A stretch of DNA of 64,000 nt from Lysobacteraceae bacterium (GCA_013823855.1 PNMW01000011.1:124001-188000), one strand, 5' to 3'; positions 55,622-64,000 are shown, numbered from the stretch's first letter. Notes: generated by a model from the sequence alone, not told the origin. Translations and numbers: made by a program.

Positions 55622-57064
55622 ATGAAGAAACCCAAGTCCAGCCCTGCCAAGGCAACCCTCCCCGCGATCAAGTCCGAGGCGCAGGTCCTACATTCGCTGC
55701 GTGACATGTACCTGTCGACACTCAGCCGGCCGCTTAATCCTGTCGAACTCGCGGTGAAGCTGCGGCGGCTGCCCACAGTGACCGAGCAGCATCGTCAACA
55801 GTGTGCAGAAGAGCGTCTGGTCACCGGCGAGGAACTACAGCGGCAGGTCGTCGTTCCTCATCCGGCAGCGATCGGCCTGTACTACTCGATGCGAACGGCG
55901 CTTCACATCCGCTACACGGCTGTGACCGCGGATGACTCGCGAATCCTCCAACAGTTTCATGGACTCGAGGCAGGAACAATTCCAGGACGGATCGACAACT
56001 CCCTCATCAGACCGTCCGCCTCGATCGGCCTCCTGGGGCCAACCGGCAGTGGGAAGTCGACGCTGCTCGAGACGATCGCGGATCTTATGCCCGGGTGCGT
56101 TCGCCGGTCCGACGTGATTCCGGGGGCCGAGGTCGTGCAGGTCCCGATCATCTACGTGGCACTGACGGGTGACAGCACGATTAAGAATCTGCTGCTACGG
56201 ATCATCGAAGCGATCGACCGGCGTGTCGGCACCGACGCAAACACCTCTCGCATCCTGCGCAGCAAGCCCTCGGCTGAAACACTCAAGATCTACGTGCAGC
56301 AGTGCTGCGTTCGCTACGGAGTCGGCATCATCTTCGTCGACGAGATGCAGGCGCTGACCTCATCCCGGGCGGACGGCGCGGCACTCGTGATCAACGAGCT
56401 TCTGTACATCCGCGATGCGCTCGGCATTCCGATGGTCTTCTCCGGCACTTACCGGATGATGTCACTACTGACCTGCGATGCGCGGCTTACTCGACGCGTG
56501 TCGCAGAACGGTCTGTTCCCGATGTCGTACTCAACGTCGCCTAATGGCGTCTACTGGACGCAGCTCTGTGATGCTCGCTGGAAAGCGCTCATCGTCCGCA
56601 ATCCGACCCCGATGACCAAATCCATGCGCGCGCTTCTGTTCAAGTGCACGCAGGGCATGACCTGGGCGCTGCCGTCGTTGCTGATCAAGGCGCAGCAGGA
56701 GGCGATCCTGTCCGCGGAATGCGATGAGGACGAGATCATCGATGAGCAGCTGATCATCGACACGTTTGCCACGCGCTGCACCGAGATCCACAAGATGGTG
56801 CAGGCGCTGAAGAGCCGGGACGCGACGCTCCTGGAAACCGAGCCGGACCTGTATCACCGCGACTTCGATGCGCACGAGACCCAGAAGCGTACCGCCGAGT
56901 TCCAGCTGCTCAAGGAGCTCGATATCGGGGGCGATGATCCTGCGCTGCTCGAAGCCACCTCGACCGAGCCGGCCAAGTCCGCCAAGTCCGCCAAGTCCGC
57001 GACGGTGCATCGGCCCGCGCGTCGGCGCAAGACCGTCTCGCCCGCCATGAAGAAGGCGTCCTGA
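55622..57064 (+). CDS. tnsC: TnsC-type AAA+ ATPase regulator of transposition
   Basis: AAA+ protein that connects target selector and transposase. The 480-residue product has Walker A GPTGSGKST at 139-147, Walker B IIFVDEMQ at 236-243 and sensor-like FSGTYRMMSLL. The C-terminal 60 residues are basic and repetitive (three AKS units, a 9-base tandem repeat near 56972-57000). It follows tnsB by 31 bases with an AAGGAG site and precedes the TniQ gene by one base. Confidence 0.92.
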   Translation: MKKPKSSPAKATLPAIKSEAQVLHSLRDMYLSTLSRPLNPVELAVKLRRLPTVTEQHRQQCAEERLVTGEELQRQVVVPHPAAIGLYYSMRTALHIRYTAVTADDSRILQQFHGLEAGTIPGRIDNSLIRPSASIGLLGPTGSGKSTLLETIADLMPGCVRRSDVIPGAEVVQVPIIYVALTGDSTIKNLLLRIIEAIDRRVGTDANTSRILRSKPSAETLKIYVQQCCVRYGVGIIFVDEMQALTSSRADGAALVINELLYIRDALGIPMVFSGTYRMMSLLTCDARLTRRVSQNGLFPMSYSTSPNGVYWTQLCDARWKALIVRNPTPMTKSMRALLFKCTQGMTWALPSLLIKAQQEAILSAECDEDEIIDEQLIIDTFATRCTEIHKMVQALKSRDATLLETEPDLYHRDFDAHETQKRTAEFQLLKELDIGGDDPALLEATSTEPAKSAKSAKSATVHRPARRRKTVSPAMKKAS

Positions 57065-57065
57065 G

Positions 57066-58805
57066 GTGGACTCCGTCGTCGCCGCTCACGCTGACGGCGG
57101 TCAGCCCAGGATGGTGAATCCTGGGCTGATCCTTCCGATGCCGATGCCGGGCGAGAGCGTTCGCAGCGTGTGGGAGCGCTTTCACAGGATGGGAATCCAG
57201 GCGCCAACCCGCGAAACCCTCGAGGCCCTGTTCGGCCCAAAGGCGCGGCAGCGCTTCGGTCACCGCATGCCAGCCCGTGTCAGTCAGCTCTCGAAGCGCG
57301 TTGGCGCCGACCATCCGCTGGGCGACCCGAATGTGGTCGCCCAGCGGCACACGATGCTCCCGTATAGCTGCTACTTCCACACGCCCCAACAGCGCGAGAA
57401 CGCCTATCAGGCAATTCAGCGAGAACGCGGCGCGGCGTCGGCTCGCGCGATGATCGGAGATGCGATCCGCGATCAGCGAGCCGAGCGACTATGGCCCGCG
57501 TTCTGTCCCGATTGCATCCGGAACGACCTTCGCTATGGATTCACTTACTGGCGCGTCGTGCATCAACTGCCGACCGTCGTGGTGTGCCCCTGGCACGGCT
57601 GCCAGTTGCGCGAGCGGCGACCGACCAACAAAGCCGTCAACCTGGGAGTGGTCACGGCCTTTCCACCACCCGACCTCAGCATCGAGGATGCGGAAGATTT
57701 CCCGCTCGTCGAGGTCGATCAGCGCATCGACCGCGAGGCCCTGCTGCGGCTGGCGGAGGCCTCGCTGCACATGCAGGAGCATCCGCAGGGCTTCCCCGGT
57801 GACTGGCGCACGAGCATGGTCGCAGCGCTGCGCGAGATGGGCTACCGGTCACGCAACGGACTCAACCATGCCGCCATCTCGCGTCTCCTGGTACAGGCAC
57901 ACGGGGCGCCGATGCTCGAGTGGCTCGGCATTGCCAAGCTCGGCAAGCCGATCGATCTGAAGATCCTCAAGCGGATGCTCGGCTTCCAGCGCGAGCGCTG
58001 CGACACGCCGCTGTACTTGATGCTGGCGCTCGCCATACGTGCTGATCTGCCAACGCTGGAGCGCGATCTCGAGAGTCTTCGCGAAAACCCGTCTTCCGCG
58101 GTCAGAGGCTTCTTGCCCGCCTGGGCCCAAGAGCTGCCGGCTGATCATGCAGCCGGGCATTCGGCGCAGGAGCTCGCCAAAAAATATGGCGTCCCCACTA
58201 CCTCGATCCGGCGATATCTGCTGAGGCTAGGCCTCAGCCTCGACGGACGGTCGCAAGCGTTGACGCCTGCCAGACAGAACGAGTTCTTCGCGGCCGCGCG
58301 CGGCGGGGTGAGGTCAACGGACCTGCGGAAGCAGTGCTCGCTGTCGAAGTTCGCAGTGCCGCTGCTACTCCGGGATGACGAGCGAGCGCGCCTCGCGGTC
58401 GAGGCGGCGGACTTCGCGGCCAGTCGAGATCAACTCCGTCTGCGGGCGCTGACCACGATGAAGCGCCACCCGGGTATCAGCGTAGAGGCGCTTGCCAAGA
58501 AGCTGTCCACCGCTCACCGCCTTCTGCGCACCTACGACCTGCGGTGGTGTGAAGAGAATCTGCCGGCGCCACGATCCCTCGGTCGCTGGGTCACCGAGTC
58601 GATGAGCGCTTCCGCCATCGACATCAAGCTGAGCGTGCAGGTGACGAAGGTGATCAAGGTACTTCGCGACAACGAGCAGGTGCCGAAGCTAACCACGGAT
58701 CTCGTCCTGATGAAGTGCCGCGCAACGAACGCGTACCTCCACCATCGAGGCAGGCTGCCGCTTACGGAGAAGGCACTTCGATCCACCAGACTAGATCAGC
58801 AATGA
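57066..58805 (+). CDS. TniQ/TnsD-family target-site selector
   Basis: Chooses the insertion site. The 579-residue product has the TniQ zinc finger FCPDC (Cys147, Cys150) with the second pair CPWH (Cys174, His177) inside RYGFTYWRVVHQLPTVVVCPWHGCQL in sections. A long C-terminal part contains HTH-like segments (SAQELAKKYGVPTTSIRRYLLRLGL). At this length it is TnsD-like and probably binds a fixed attachment site. The start is a GTG one base after the tnsC stop; an ATG at 57111 is an alternative. Confidence 0.87.
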   Translation: MDSVVAAHADGGQPRMVNPGLILPMPMPGESVRSVWERFHRMGIQAPTRETLEALFGPKARQRFGHRMPARVSQLSKRVGADHPLGDPNVVAQRHTMLPYSCYFHTPQQRENAYQAIQRERGAASARAMIGDAIRDQRAERLWPAFCPDCIRNDLRYGFTYWRVVHQLPTVVVCPWHGCQLRERRPTNKAVNLGVVTAFPPPDLSIEDAEDFPLVEVDQRIDREALLRLAEASLHMQEHPQGFPGDWRTSMVAALREMGYRSRNGLNHAAISRLLVQAHGAPMLEWLGIAKLGKPIDLKILKRMLGFQRERCDTPLYLMLALAIRADLPTLERDLESLRENPSSAVRGFLPAWAQELPADHAAGHSAQELAKKYGVPTTSIRRYLLRLGLSLDGRSQALTPARQNEFFAAARGGVRSTDLRKQCSLSKFAVPLLLRDDERARLAVEAADFAASRDQLRLRALTTMKRHPGISVEALAKKLSTAHRLLRTYDLRWCEENLPAPRSLGRWVTESMSASAIDIKLSVQVTKVIKVLRDNEQVPKLTTDLVLMKCRATNAYLHHRGRLPLTEKALRSTRLDQQ

Positions 58806-58995
58806 ATGCACAAATCCCGGGCCGCGACCTGTCGATCTTGCTCAGCACTTCGATCAGTGGGGCAGCTCGATCATATGGTCGTCTCGTGCTGCCGGATGCC
58901 TGCGTCACTTCCCGAGCCTTGCGGGCACACATCCAAACCAGACGCTGTACTTGCGATGTTTTGTACCCAACTGCACGGATATCGGGACCACGCTT

Positions 58996-59268
58996 ATGAG
59001 CATAAATCAAACCTGCCAGGGTAAACCGAGGCGAGTGATTCGAATGAGCGTGACCGAGTTCAAGGCGAGCATCTCGTGTCTTGAACTGCTACTTAAGTCG
59101 CAGGACATTTGCATAACCAGATATGGGAAGCCGGTAGCGTTTGCGATTTCGCCACAACGATATCAAGAACTGATGACTGTCGCCCTCTTGCATAAAGCGC
59201 AATCTCAAGCCAAACCAGATGCTCTCACCCGAGTGGGCGGACGAGACGAAGGATCGGAAGTAGAGTAG
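58996..59268 (+). CDS. Phd/YefM-like antitoxin
   Basis: The 90-residue product contains IRMSVTEFKASISCLELLL, then ITRYGKPVAFAISPQRYQEL, which follows the Phd/YefM pattern (T.SE.K..L..LL, ITR.GKPVAV..S...Y..L). No Doc or RelE-type toxin follows; the convergent gene on the other strand encodes a HEPN-like protein and overlaps it by 44 bases. The ATG at 58996 or 59044 is possible. 58806-58995 holds no gene I can support. Confidence 0.6.
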   Translation: MSINQTCQGKPRRVIRMSVTEFKASISCLELLLKSQDICITRYGKPVAFAISPQRYQELMTVALLHKAQSQAKPDALTRVGGRDEGSEVE

Positions 59269-59761
59269 CTCGCTGCAACTGCGCAACATCAGCATGCAGC
59301 TGGTCAGCTACCGGATCGGGTGGAGGCTCCATGCTCCTACCTTTTTGGTCGGTCACATAACGAAGCCTTTCATGAAGTCCATGCAGAGCTAGTCTTTTCA
59401 GGCCCCGGAGCATGTCTTCTGAGAAGAGCAGCCCTGTCCACTCTAACTCAGCCTCAAGCCACACAGGGATAACAAAGGCACAGTCAGCAGCGTGCTCGAC
59501 GCATCGACTACGCAACTCGGCGATCGAATGATGTTTCGGCGCAGGAACATCCGCAGCCATCAGCGCACTTTTATAAAGAAGCTCCAGAGCGTGATGCACG
59601 AGATAAATCGGAACGCGGCTTCTATGGACGTGATCTAGGCCCGGATCTCCCTTCACGGCTGCGCAGAGCTCCAATGCAGCCGTCATGAACGAGTTCGCGA
59701 TCCACGCGAGTTCCCGAACTTCAGCTTGCGTATCGGACGAAGCGTCATGTTCGCAATTCAT
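59225..59761 (-). CDS. HEPN-like helical protein
   Basis: The 178-residue product is predicted all-helical. Residues 47-85 (RVPIYLVHHALELLYKSALMAA, then KHHSIAELRSRC) resemble HEPN proteins (P.Y.L..HA.E...K..L, then H.I..L). A possible RNase-type R-X6-H (RLALHGLH) occurs near residues 122-129, but alignment is uncertain. HEPN proteins often act as RNase toxins in defence and toxin-antitoxin systems. It converges on and overlaps the Phd-like antitoxin gene. Alone it may be a toxin or immune effector. Confidence 0.55.
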   Translation of the reverse strand: MNCEHDASSDTQAEVRELAWIANSFMTAALELCAAVKGDPGLDHVHRSRVPIYLVHHALELLYKSALMAADVPAPKHHSIAELRSRCVEHAADCAFVIPVWLEAELEWTGLLFSEDMLRGLKRLALHGLHERLRYVTDQKGRSMEPPPDPVADQLHADVAQLQRATLLPILRLVRPLG

Positions 59762-59869
59762 GCACAGTCACCTAGATACGCCGATCGGTAAAAATGGCAC
59801 ACGCCGCGTACGTTGATAGCGCCCCCTCGTCATCTGCTCTTCAGCGTTTACGCGGTCACCGCATTGTGA

Positions 59870-62404
59870 TCATCGCGCGACAGGCACTGCCACGCCGATC
59901 TGGTTGGCGATCGGGGTGTACAAGTCAATGTCGATGTCCTGCGTGGCCTCGAGACTCACCACTAAGGCGTAGCGCACTTGCGTTGGGTAGCGTTGAGCGT
60001 CGCGCCAGTCTTTCCACCAGCCGCCGACAGGGAACACTGCGATGTGCGATTTCAGTGCGAGCTGCGCCGCCGTTCCACTCCAAGTGTCCGAGTGAATCGA
60101 GCCGCGTGAGCGCAACTGTGCGCCGAGTGCCCACCAACGCGCGTCGGGATCACCCCAGTCTGATTCCTCCTCGGTGGGGCTGCTCGCTAACAATTCATCG
60201 CGATCAAGCTTGTTAATTCGCTGCATGAATTTCTCGTCCGTTTCGCTCGCCCCCTTAACAGCGAATCGTAGGCCGTGCGATGGATAGCGGAACTTGCTCT
60301 GCCAGCCGCGGCGCGAAGGGTTAGGCTCGATGAAGTACGACAAGGTCAACTTGAGACGCACCTCGGCGTTGGGATGCGCCGTGAGCAACGATGCCGGCCA
60401 CGGCAGATCGTGCAGGTTCAGTGCGCCGAGTGCGATCGAGGAGTCTTTCTTGACATACGGGGTGATCGACTCCTGAAGAATCAGGGTCGGACGGCGCGCC
60501 TCGGAATCGACCGATCGGGCCCCATCAATCTTGCCGTATCCAAATCGGCGGAGGAGTTCCTCCTTGTCATTTTTGCGGGCCACCAGTGGCACTCGTCCGC
60601 GCATTGCGGGGGTCCACTCGGCGCCATGCACCACGAGCGCGCGGATCGTCTCGGGCCAATAGTTGGGATATCGGGCTGCGAGCTGTGCACACAGCCTTGA
60701 GACTTCAGCAGCAGCGCCACTGGTTTCCCCCGAATCCACCAGCAACGCCCGCGCAGGATCGGCACCCGTCGTCATCAAGCGCAGGCTTTCGGGCCCGACG
60801 AGCACGTTGCGACCTGCGTCCACGGTACCATTACCGCCCTCAGCCACCACATCCGGCTTGAAGGGCCAAACTCGACTCCAGAGAAGTGAAGTAGTCGACA
60901 TCGGGGCCAGACTTCCGCTGCCCGCGATAACCGCCAGCGAGGGCCACTTGTTGGCGTCGATCGTAACCAGATCGGTACAGGCTCCGACGGTCAGTGCATT
61001 CCAGGCCTGCGCGGGGTTCTGGATCGCCGCCAGGTCGTTTTCGGCCGGATAGTGTTTCCATCGATCCCACGGAATGTTGCCCGCGGCGAGGACGAACAAG
61101 CGCGGGCGGCGGTCGTCGACCGAATCATCGCCGTCCAGCAACGTATCCATTCCGAATGCTAGGGTATCGATCGCGGCCGACCAGTCGCTCGGCGTGCCGA
61201 TAGATTTCCCATCGGTTGTTGTCATCATCGCGAAGGTTCGACGGCGGTTGGGATCTGCGCGTTCGACTAGACGCACCGCCTCGTTGGTCACCCATCCGTA
61301 TAGGGCCACCGGAGTCTGCCCACGTGGGGGCAGAATCTTGACCGACTCGAGTCGATGCGAAATAACGTGGCTCCCACGGCCGGCGAGCGGCTGACCCAGT
61401 TCGCCGTGGGTCGCCAAACCGGCCATCTCGGTGCCGTGACCGTGATGATCGTTGACCCCCCAAGCGGGCGTCACCGCGTGCAGGTCTGTAGGGGCTACCA
61501 GCGGGGCAAGCAGAGGGTGACCGTGGTTGACGCCGGTATCCAGCAGAGTGACGTAAGGAGACCGGCCTGGTGCCGGCACTGTCGTTCTCTGTAACAGGTT
61601 TTGTACCCATGAAGCCTGCTCGTAGGGCTTGAGCTGAGCGAGGAAGAAGTCGGCGGGTAGCGGTATGGCCCTTATCTCCGCAATCTGATCGAGAACATCG
61701 ACCGCGTCTTCTAACTGCGTTCTTGTCGCGTGGACTGCAACGACGACCCGTCCCTGAAATCGGGTGAAACCCGGCAGGAGTGTTAACTGAAAGCGCCTCG
61801 CGCAAGCCTGGAAGCGTGCCGCCGCAGCCCGCGGCCCATCCGGCCCGACCCTCAGCCAGACTTGGAACCACGTATCTACGTCTGCCGCGGGTGGCGTGTA
61901 AATATCGTCGGTCCAGAGCTCCTGGAACGCTGCACGGCGAAACGACATGATCGCGTTCACGAGCGATGCGTTCTTCGGTTTGTCCGGTATGCCCGGCTTC
62001 TTCGACTTGACGTCTTGGGTCAAGTAAGCACGGATACGCGATTCGAACGCGGACAACTTGCCATCCGGAACGTGCACAGCCACCGTGTCCGCCGTCGGCG
62101 ACGAGACGACGGTCAGAACCTCGATGCCGTCGCGCTTCCACTCCAGTTGCGAACCGAAGTCGATGCTGCCTGGCGGCTGAATTTCGAGCACGATCGCCAT
62201 CCCGCTCTCGTCCCCAAGAGCCTGGCCCGCACGACGATTTCCAAGCGTCTGGGCAACGGCGCGGAGTTGAGCCAATTGCGCCAGTAGGCGCTGGCCATGT
62301 GTCGCGCGGTCACGTTGAGGCGGCGGGCTCTTCTGGACGGAGAGCGTCGACTTAAAAGGGAGCTGATCCGTATAGCCGGCAACCAGCAGGTGATCAAGTG
62401 CCAT
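59870..62404 (-). CDS. ietS: Subtilisin-like S8 protease of an IetAS-type defence pair
   Basis: The 844-residue product has no signal peptide and a long N-terminal domain (1-280). A subtilase domain follows with Asp289 (VTLLDTGV), His323 (HGHGTEMAGL), oxyanion Asn443 (AAGN) and Ser562 (GETSGAAAEV). About 280 C-terminal residues follow. Cytoplasmic S8 proteases encoded next to a small AAA+ ATPase match the anti-phage system IetAS (from established work on defence islands). The ATPase gene stands 56 bases upstream on the same strand. Probably ATPase-controlled protein cleavage that stops infected cells. Confidence 0.87.
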   Translation of the reverse strand: MALDHLLVAGYTDQLPFKSTLSVQKSPPPQRDRATHGQRLLAQLAQLRAVAQTLGNRRAGQALGDESGMAIVLEIQPPGSIDFGSQLEWKRDGIEVLTVVSSPTADTVAVHVPDGKLSAFESRIRAYLTQDVKSKKPGIPDKPKNASLVNAIMSFRRAAFQELWTDDIYTPPAADVDTWFQVWLRVGPDGPRAAAARFQACARRFQLTLLPGFTRFQGRVVVAVHATRTQLEDAVDVLDQIAEIRAIPLPADFFLAQLKPYEQASWVQNLLQRTTVPAPGRSPYVTLLDTGVNHGHPLLAPLVAPTDLHAVTPAWGVNDHHGHGTEMAGLATHGELGQPLAGRGSHVISHRLESVKILPPRGQTPVALYGWVTNEAVRLVERADPNRRRTFAMMTTTDGKSIGTPSDWSAAIDTLAFGMDTLLDGDDSVDDRRPRLFVLAAGNIPWDRWKHYPAENDLAAIQNPAQAWNALTVGACTDLVTIDANKWPSLAVIAGSGSLAPMSTTSLLWSRVWPFKPDVVAEGGNGTVDAGRNVLVGPESLRLMTTGADPARALLVDSGETSGAAAEVSRLCAQLAARYPNYWPETIRALVVHGAEWTPAMRGRVPLVARKNDKEELLRRFGYGKIDGARSVDSEARRPTLILQESITPYVKKDSSIALGALNLHDLPWPASLLTAHPNAEVRLKLTLSYFIEPNPSRRGWQSKFRYPSHGLRFAVKGASETDEKFMQRINKLDRDELLASSPTEEESDWGDPDARWWALGAQLRSRGSIHSDTWSGTAAQLALKSHIAVFPVGGWWKDWRDAQRYPTQVRYALVVSLEATQDIDIDLYTPIANQIGVAVPVAR

Positions 62405-62460
62405 CGCGATTGTTCATTAGTTGTGCGACGGCCTACTTTAGACTGCGGATACCGGCCGCG

Positions 62461-63447
62461 CTAACGCCCTTTCTGGCTACCCGATCGCTCACGCAGATGG
62501 CAGACGACATCGGATGTCCTGAGGACTCGATTCTCTTCGAGAACGGCATCCTTCATGGCGTCCGTGCAGGCACGGACTATGTCTGAGTGCGGAAGACCGC
62601 GAGCTTCTGGAACGATAGACGCCAAGTCCAAATCAGGTGATGCCATTAGCGACAAACTGTTGCGCAGCAGCAGCTCGATTTGTGGGTCCGACGGAATGTC
62701 ATAGCGAATGACATCATCAAAGCGGCGGAAGAGCGCCGTGTCGAGGGCATCTCCATGGTTAGTTGCCGCAACGATGAGACTGTCAGACTCATCTTGCTCG
62801 ATCAGCTGCAAGAACATATTCAGAGTGCGCCGCATCTCCGCGACGTCGTGCTGGCTCCCTCGTTGCAGACCCAGCGAGTCGAACTCGTCGAACAGATACA
62901 CCCCACGCGTCGTCTTGAGTGCCTCGAATACCAGACGTAGCTTCGAGGCACTTTCGCCCATGAACTTCGTGATCAAGCTGTCGAAGCGGGCTATGAAGAG
63001 CGGCAGACGCAGCTCGGCGGCGAGGACTCCGGCCGTTAGCGTCTTTCCCGTCCCCGGTGGCCCCACCAGAAGCAACTTGCGCCGGGGGTGAAGCCCGTGG
63101 CCACTCAGGCGTACGTGCTCTCGTTGTTCCTTGAGCACTCGGGTCAGTCGCAATTCCACCTCGGGGGAGATCACGAGGTGACTGAGATGCCGTTGCGGGT
63201 ACTGGACCGTCAGGAGATCGGCCAGTTCGCCCCGCGGCTGCGCCAGCAGTGCCGGACGACTAGTCGGCCGCGGGCCCTTGTGTCGCGTACGGGCGCGCTC
63301 GATCAGGGCATGCATTTCAGCAGCGACCTTTGTATGGCCTCGCTGGGCTTCGCCGGCTGCGACCTGCAAGGCGACTGACAGAAACTGCTCGTCCTCCTCC
63401 GTGGCGTAGGCGCGTAGCAATGCTTTGAGTTGATCTGCGCGTGCCAT
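62461..63447 (-). CDS. ietA: AAA+ ATPase of an IetAS-type defence pair
   Basis: The 328-residue product has a helical N-terminal part, Walker A VGPPGTGKT at about 128-136, Walker B VYLFDEFDS at about 183-191, sensor LIVAATNHGD and an Arg-finger region DTALFRRFDDVIRY. It is like the small AAA+ proteins found with S8 proteases. The ATG at 63447 is preferred over the one at 63516, which lies inside the divergent control region. First gene of the operon, followed by the protease gene. Confidence 0.87.
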   Translation of the reverse strand: MARADQLKALLRAYATEEDEQFLSVALQVAAGEAQRGHTKVAAEMHALIERARTRHKGPRPTSRPALLAQPRGELADLLTVQYPQRHLSHLVISPEVELRLTRVLKEQREHVRLSGHGLHPRRKLLLVGPPGTGKTLTAGVLAAELRLPLFIARFDSLITKFMGESASKLRLVFEALKTTRGVYLFDEFDSLGLQRGSQHDVAEMRRTLNMFLQLIEQDESDSLIVAATNHGDALDTALFRRFDDVIRYDIPSDPQIELLLRNSLSLMASPDLDLASIVPEARGLPHSDIVRACTDAMKDAVLEENRVLRTSDVVCHLRERSGSQKGR

Positions 63448-63503
63448 GGGTCGATCTCCAGCGACGAATGTTATCGGCTTCTCAACGGATATCGCGTCGG
63501 CCT

Positions 63504-63532
63504 GCATATTATGCAATTATTGCATAATATGC
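63504..63532. promoter_or_regulatory. Perfect 13-base-arm palindrome between ietA and the XRE gene
   Basis: GCATATTATGCAA at 63504-63516 and its exact reverse complement at 63520-63532 flank the centre TTA. The site is AT-rich, lies between divergent ietA and xre, and ends at the likely start codon of the XRE gene. It is very likely the operator of the XRE protein, controlling its own gene and the defence operon. Confidence 0.75.
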
Positions 63533-63534
63533 GA

Positions 63535-63843
63535 ATGCCGCATATTCGACCGATCTCCTTTCCGCGAACTCAGGGTGAACTCATCCAGATCGCTCGCGGC
63601 GACCGCACGCAAGCCGAGTTCGCACGCACCTTGAACATCACGCAGGGGACGTTGTCGCGCTACGAAAGCGAGGTCTCGGGAGCATCGAAAGAGGTGATCA
63701 ACCATTGCCTCCGTTTGGTTTCGGAACGGCAAAGCCAATTCGAGCCGTTGGCTCCCTTCACGCGCGCACTCAGGCAGGCTCGCGACGCCGTAGACGAATT
63801 GGAGCGCCTTTCACAGAACGCCGCAGATAAAGCCGACCGCTAG
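63535..63843 (+). CDS. XRE-family regulator divergent from ietAS
   Basis: The 102-residue product (from the ATG at 63535) has a clear HTH: ELIQIARGDRTQAEFARTLNITQGTLSRYESEVS in sections, with the recognition helix at TQGTLSRYE, and a charged C-terminal helix (RQARDAVDELERLSQNAADKAD) suited to dimerisation. In-frame ATGs also exist at 63511 and 63529, inside the palindrome; a start there would place the operator in the coding part. It probably represses ietAS and itself. 63844-64000 holds no gene I can assign. Confidence 0.8.
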   Translation: MPHIRPISFPRTQGELIQIARGDRTQAEFARTLNITQGTLSRYESEVSGASKEVINHCLRLVSERQSQFEPLAPFTRALRQARDAVDELERLSQNAADKADR

Positions 63844-64000
63844 AGTTTCGCATCGCCCTGTCCGACGTCCTCACTCACAACGAGCGCCAAGCGCGCCCGC
63901 CGCGTACGCACCGCAGCGAGATCGCGCGAACTCTCTGGGGCTTCATCTGCAAACTGAACCCCTCGGACGCCGGTCGGGCAAAGCTTGCGCCTCAGCTTTT

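Larger units (their letters stand above)
52652..58805 (+). mobile_element. Tn7-like transposition module TnsA-TnsB-TnsC-TniQ
   Basis: Four plus-strand genes in the canonical order, with overlaps or tiny gaps, form the complete enzyme set of a Tn7-like element: two-part transposase, AAA+ regulator and site selector. Element ends were not located with certainty, so only the gene block is marked. Cargo lies on both sides if the end at 37379 belongs to it. No CRISPR array or Cas gene accompanies it. Confidence 0.88.

Noticed and set aside
58762..59010. 82-codon minus-strand frame after tniQ
   Set aside because: Overlaps the tniQ end, shows no ribosome site and no recognisable motif.
63840..64000. 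Open frames at the right edge on both strands
   Set aside because: The plus frame has no start codon after the upstream stop; the minus frame ends at 63840 but is too short and compositionally ambiguous to call.

Overview
The window is a chromosomal segment of a GC-rich proteobacterium. The linkage ibaG-murA together with short-form hisG-hisD, a GlyGly-CTERM exported metalloprotease, and a DUF1302/DUF1329/YCF48/RND cluster beside acyl-CoA ligase all point to Gammaproteobacteria. My best guess is a Nevskiales/Solimonadaceae- or Xanthomonadales-like organism. This is inference from gene content; no rRNA or tRNA gene was seen.

Positions 1-37380 look like ordinary core chromosome with uniformly high GC. 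In order they hold: a photolyase with a zinc-ribbon membrane protein (minus); an ABC-2 export pair whose permease start is preceded by a diverged copy of its own 5' end and palindromes; ibaG, an atypical inserted membrane-protein gene and murA; an exported DUF3298-like protein; a NYN/OST-HTH RNA-binding nuclease candidate; eutBC with a GST gene (minus); hisG-hisD; a ComEA-like HhH protein behind a CRP-type site; a cyclic-nucleotide-binding/rhodanese fusion; purU with a hotdog thioesterase; a secreted metalloprotease/VWA protein with its partner (minus); a long-chain acyl-CoA ligase; a strictosidine-synthase-like beta-propeller; the DUF1302-DUF1329-YCF48-RND envelope lipid-handling operon; and small housekeeping genes (2OG dioxygenase, isochorismatase-like, msrBA, gloA, HNH).

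At about 37380 a Nudix hydrolase gene is cut after about 39 codons and the character of the DNA changes: lower GC, many unknowns, toxin-antitoxin genes and transposition genes. From there to the end of the window is an accessory island whose right edge lies outside. It carries: (i) a DUF2384-type antitoxin without a toxin; (ii) a tightly coupled operon of Ser/Thr kinase, compact UvrD-like SF1 helicase and an unrecognised 459-residue protein, the best candidate here for an undescribed defence or stress system; (iii) an export-associated operon of a DUF2235 hydrolase, an alpha/beta-hydrolase lipoprotein and a membrane protein; (iv) a ParD-like/zeta-like toxin-antitoxin pair with an IHF-alpha paralogue and a terminator; (v) a CoiA-like nuclease candidate and several unknowns; (vi) a Tn7-like transposition module, TnsA-TnsB-TnsC-TniQ/TnsD; (vii) cargo behind it: a Phd-like antitoxin, a HEPN-like protein, and a subtilase plus AAA ATPase pair of the IetAS anti-phage type, divergent from an XRE regulator whose start region holds a perfect 13-bp-arm palindrome.

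The simplest reading is a Tn7-like defence island, possibly composite, inserted in a Nudix gene and loaded with anti-phage and addiction modules. Functions are inferred from motifs visible in the translations; no database search was possible.
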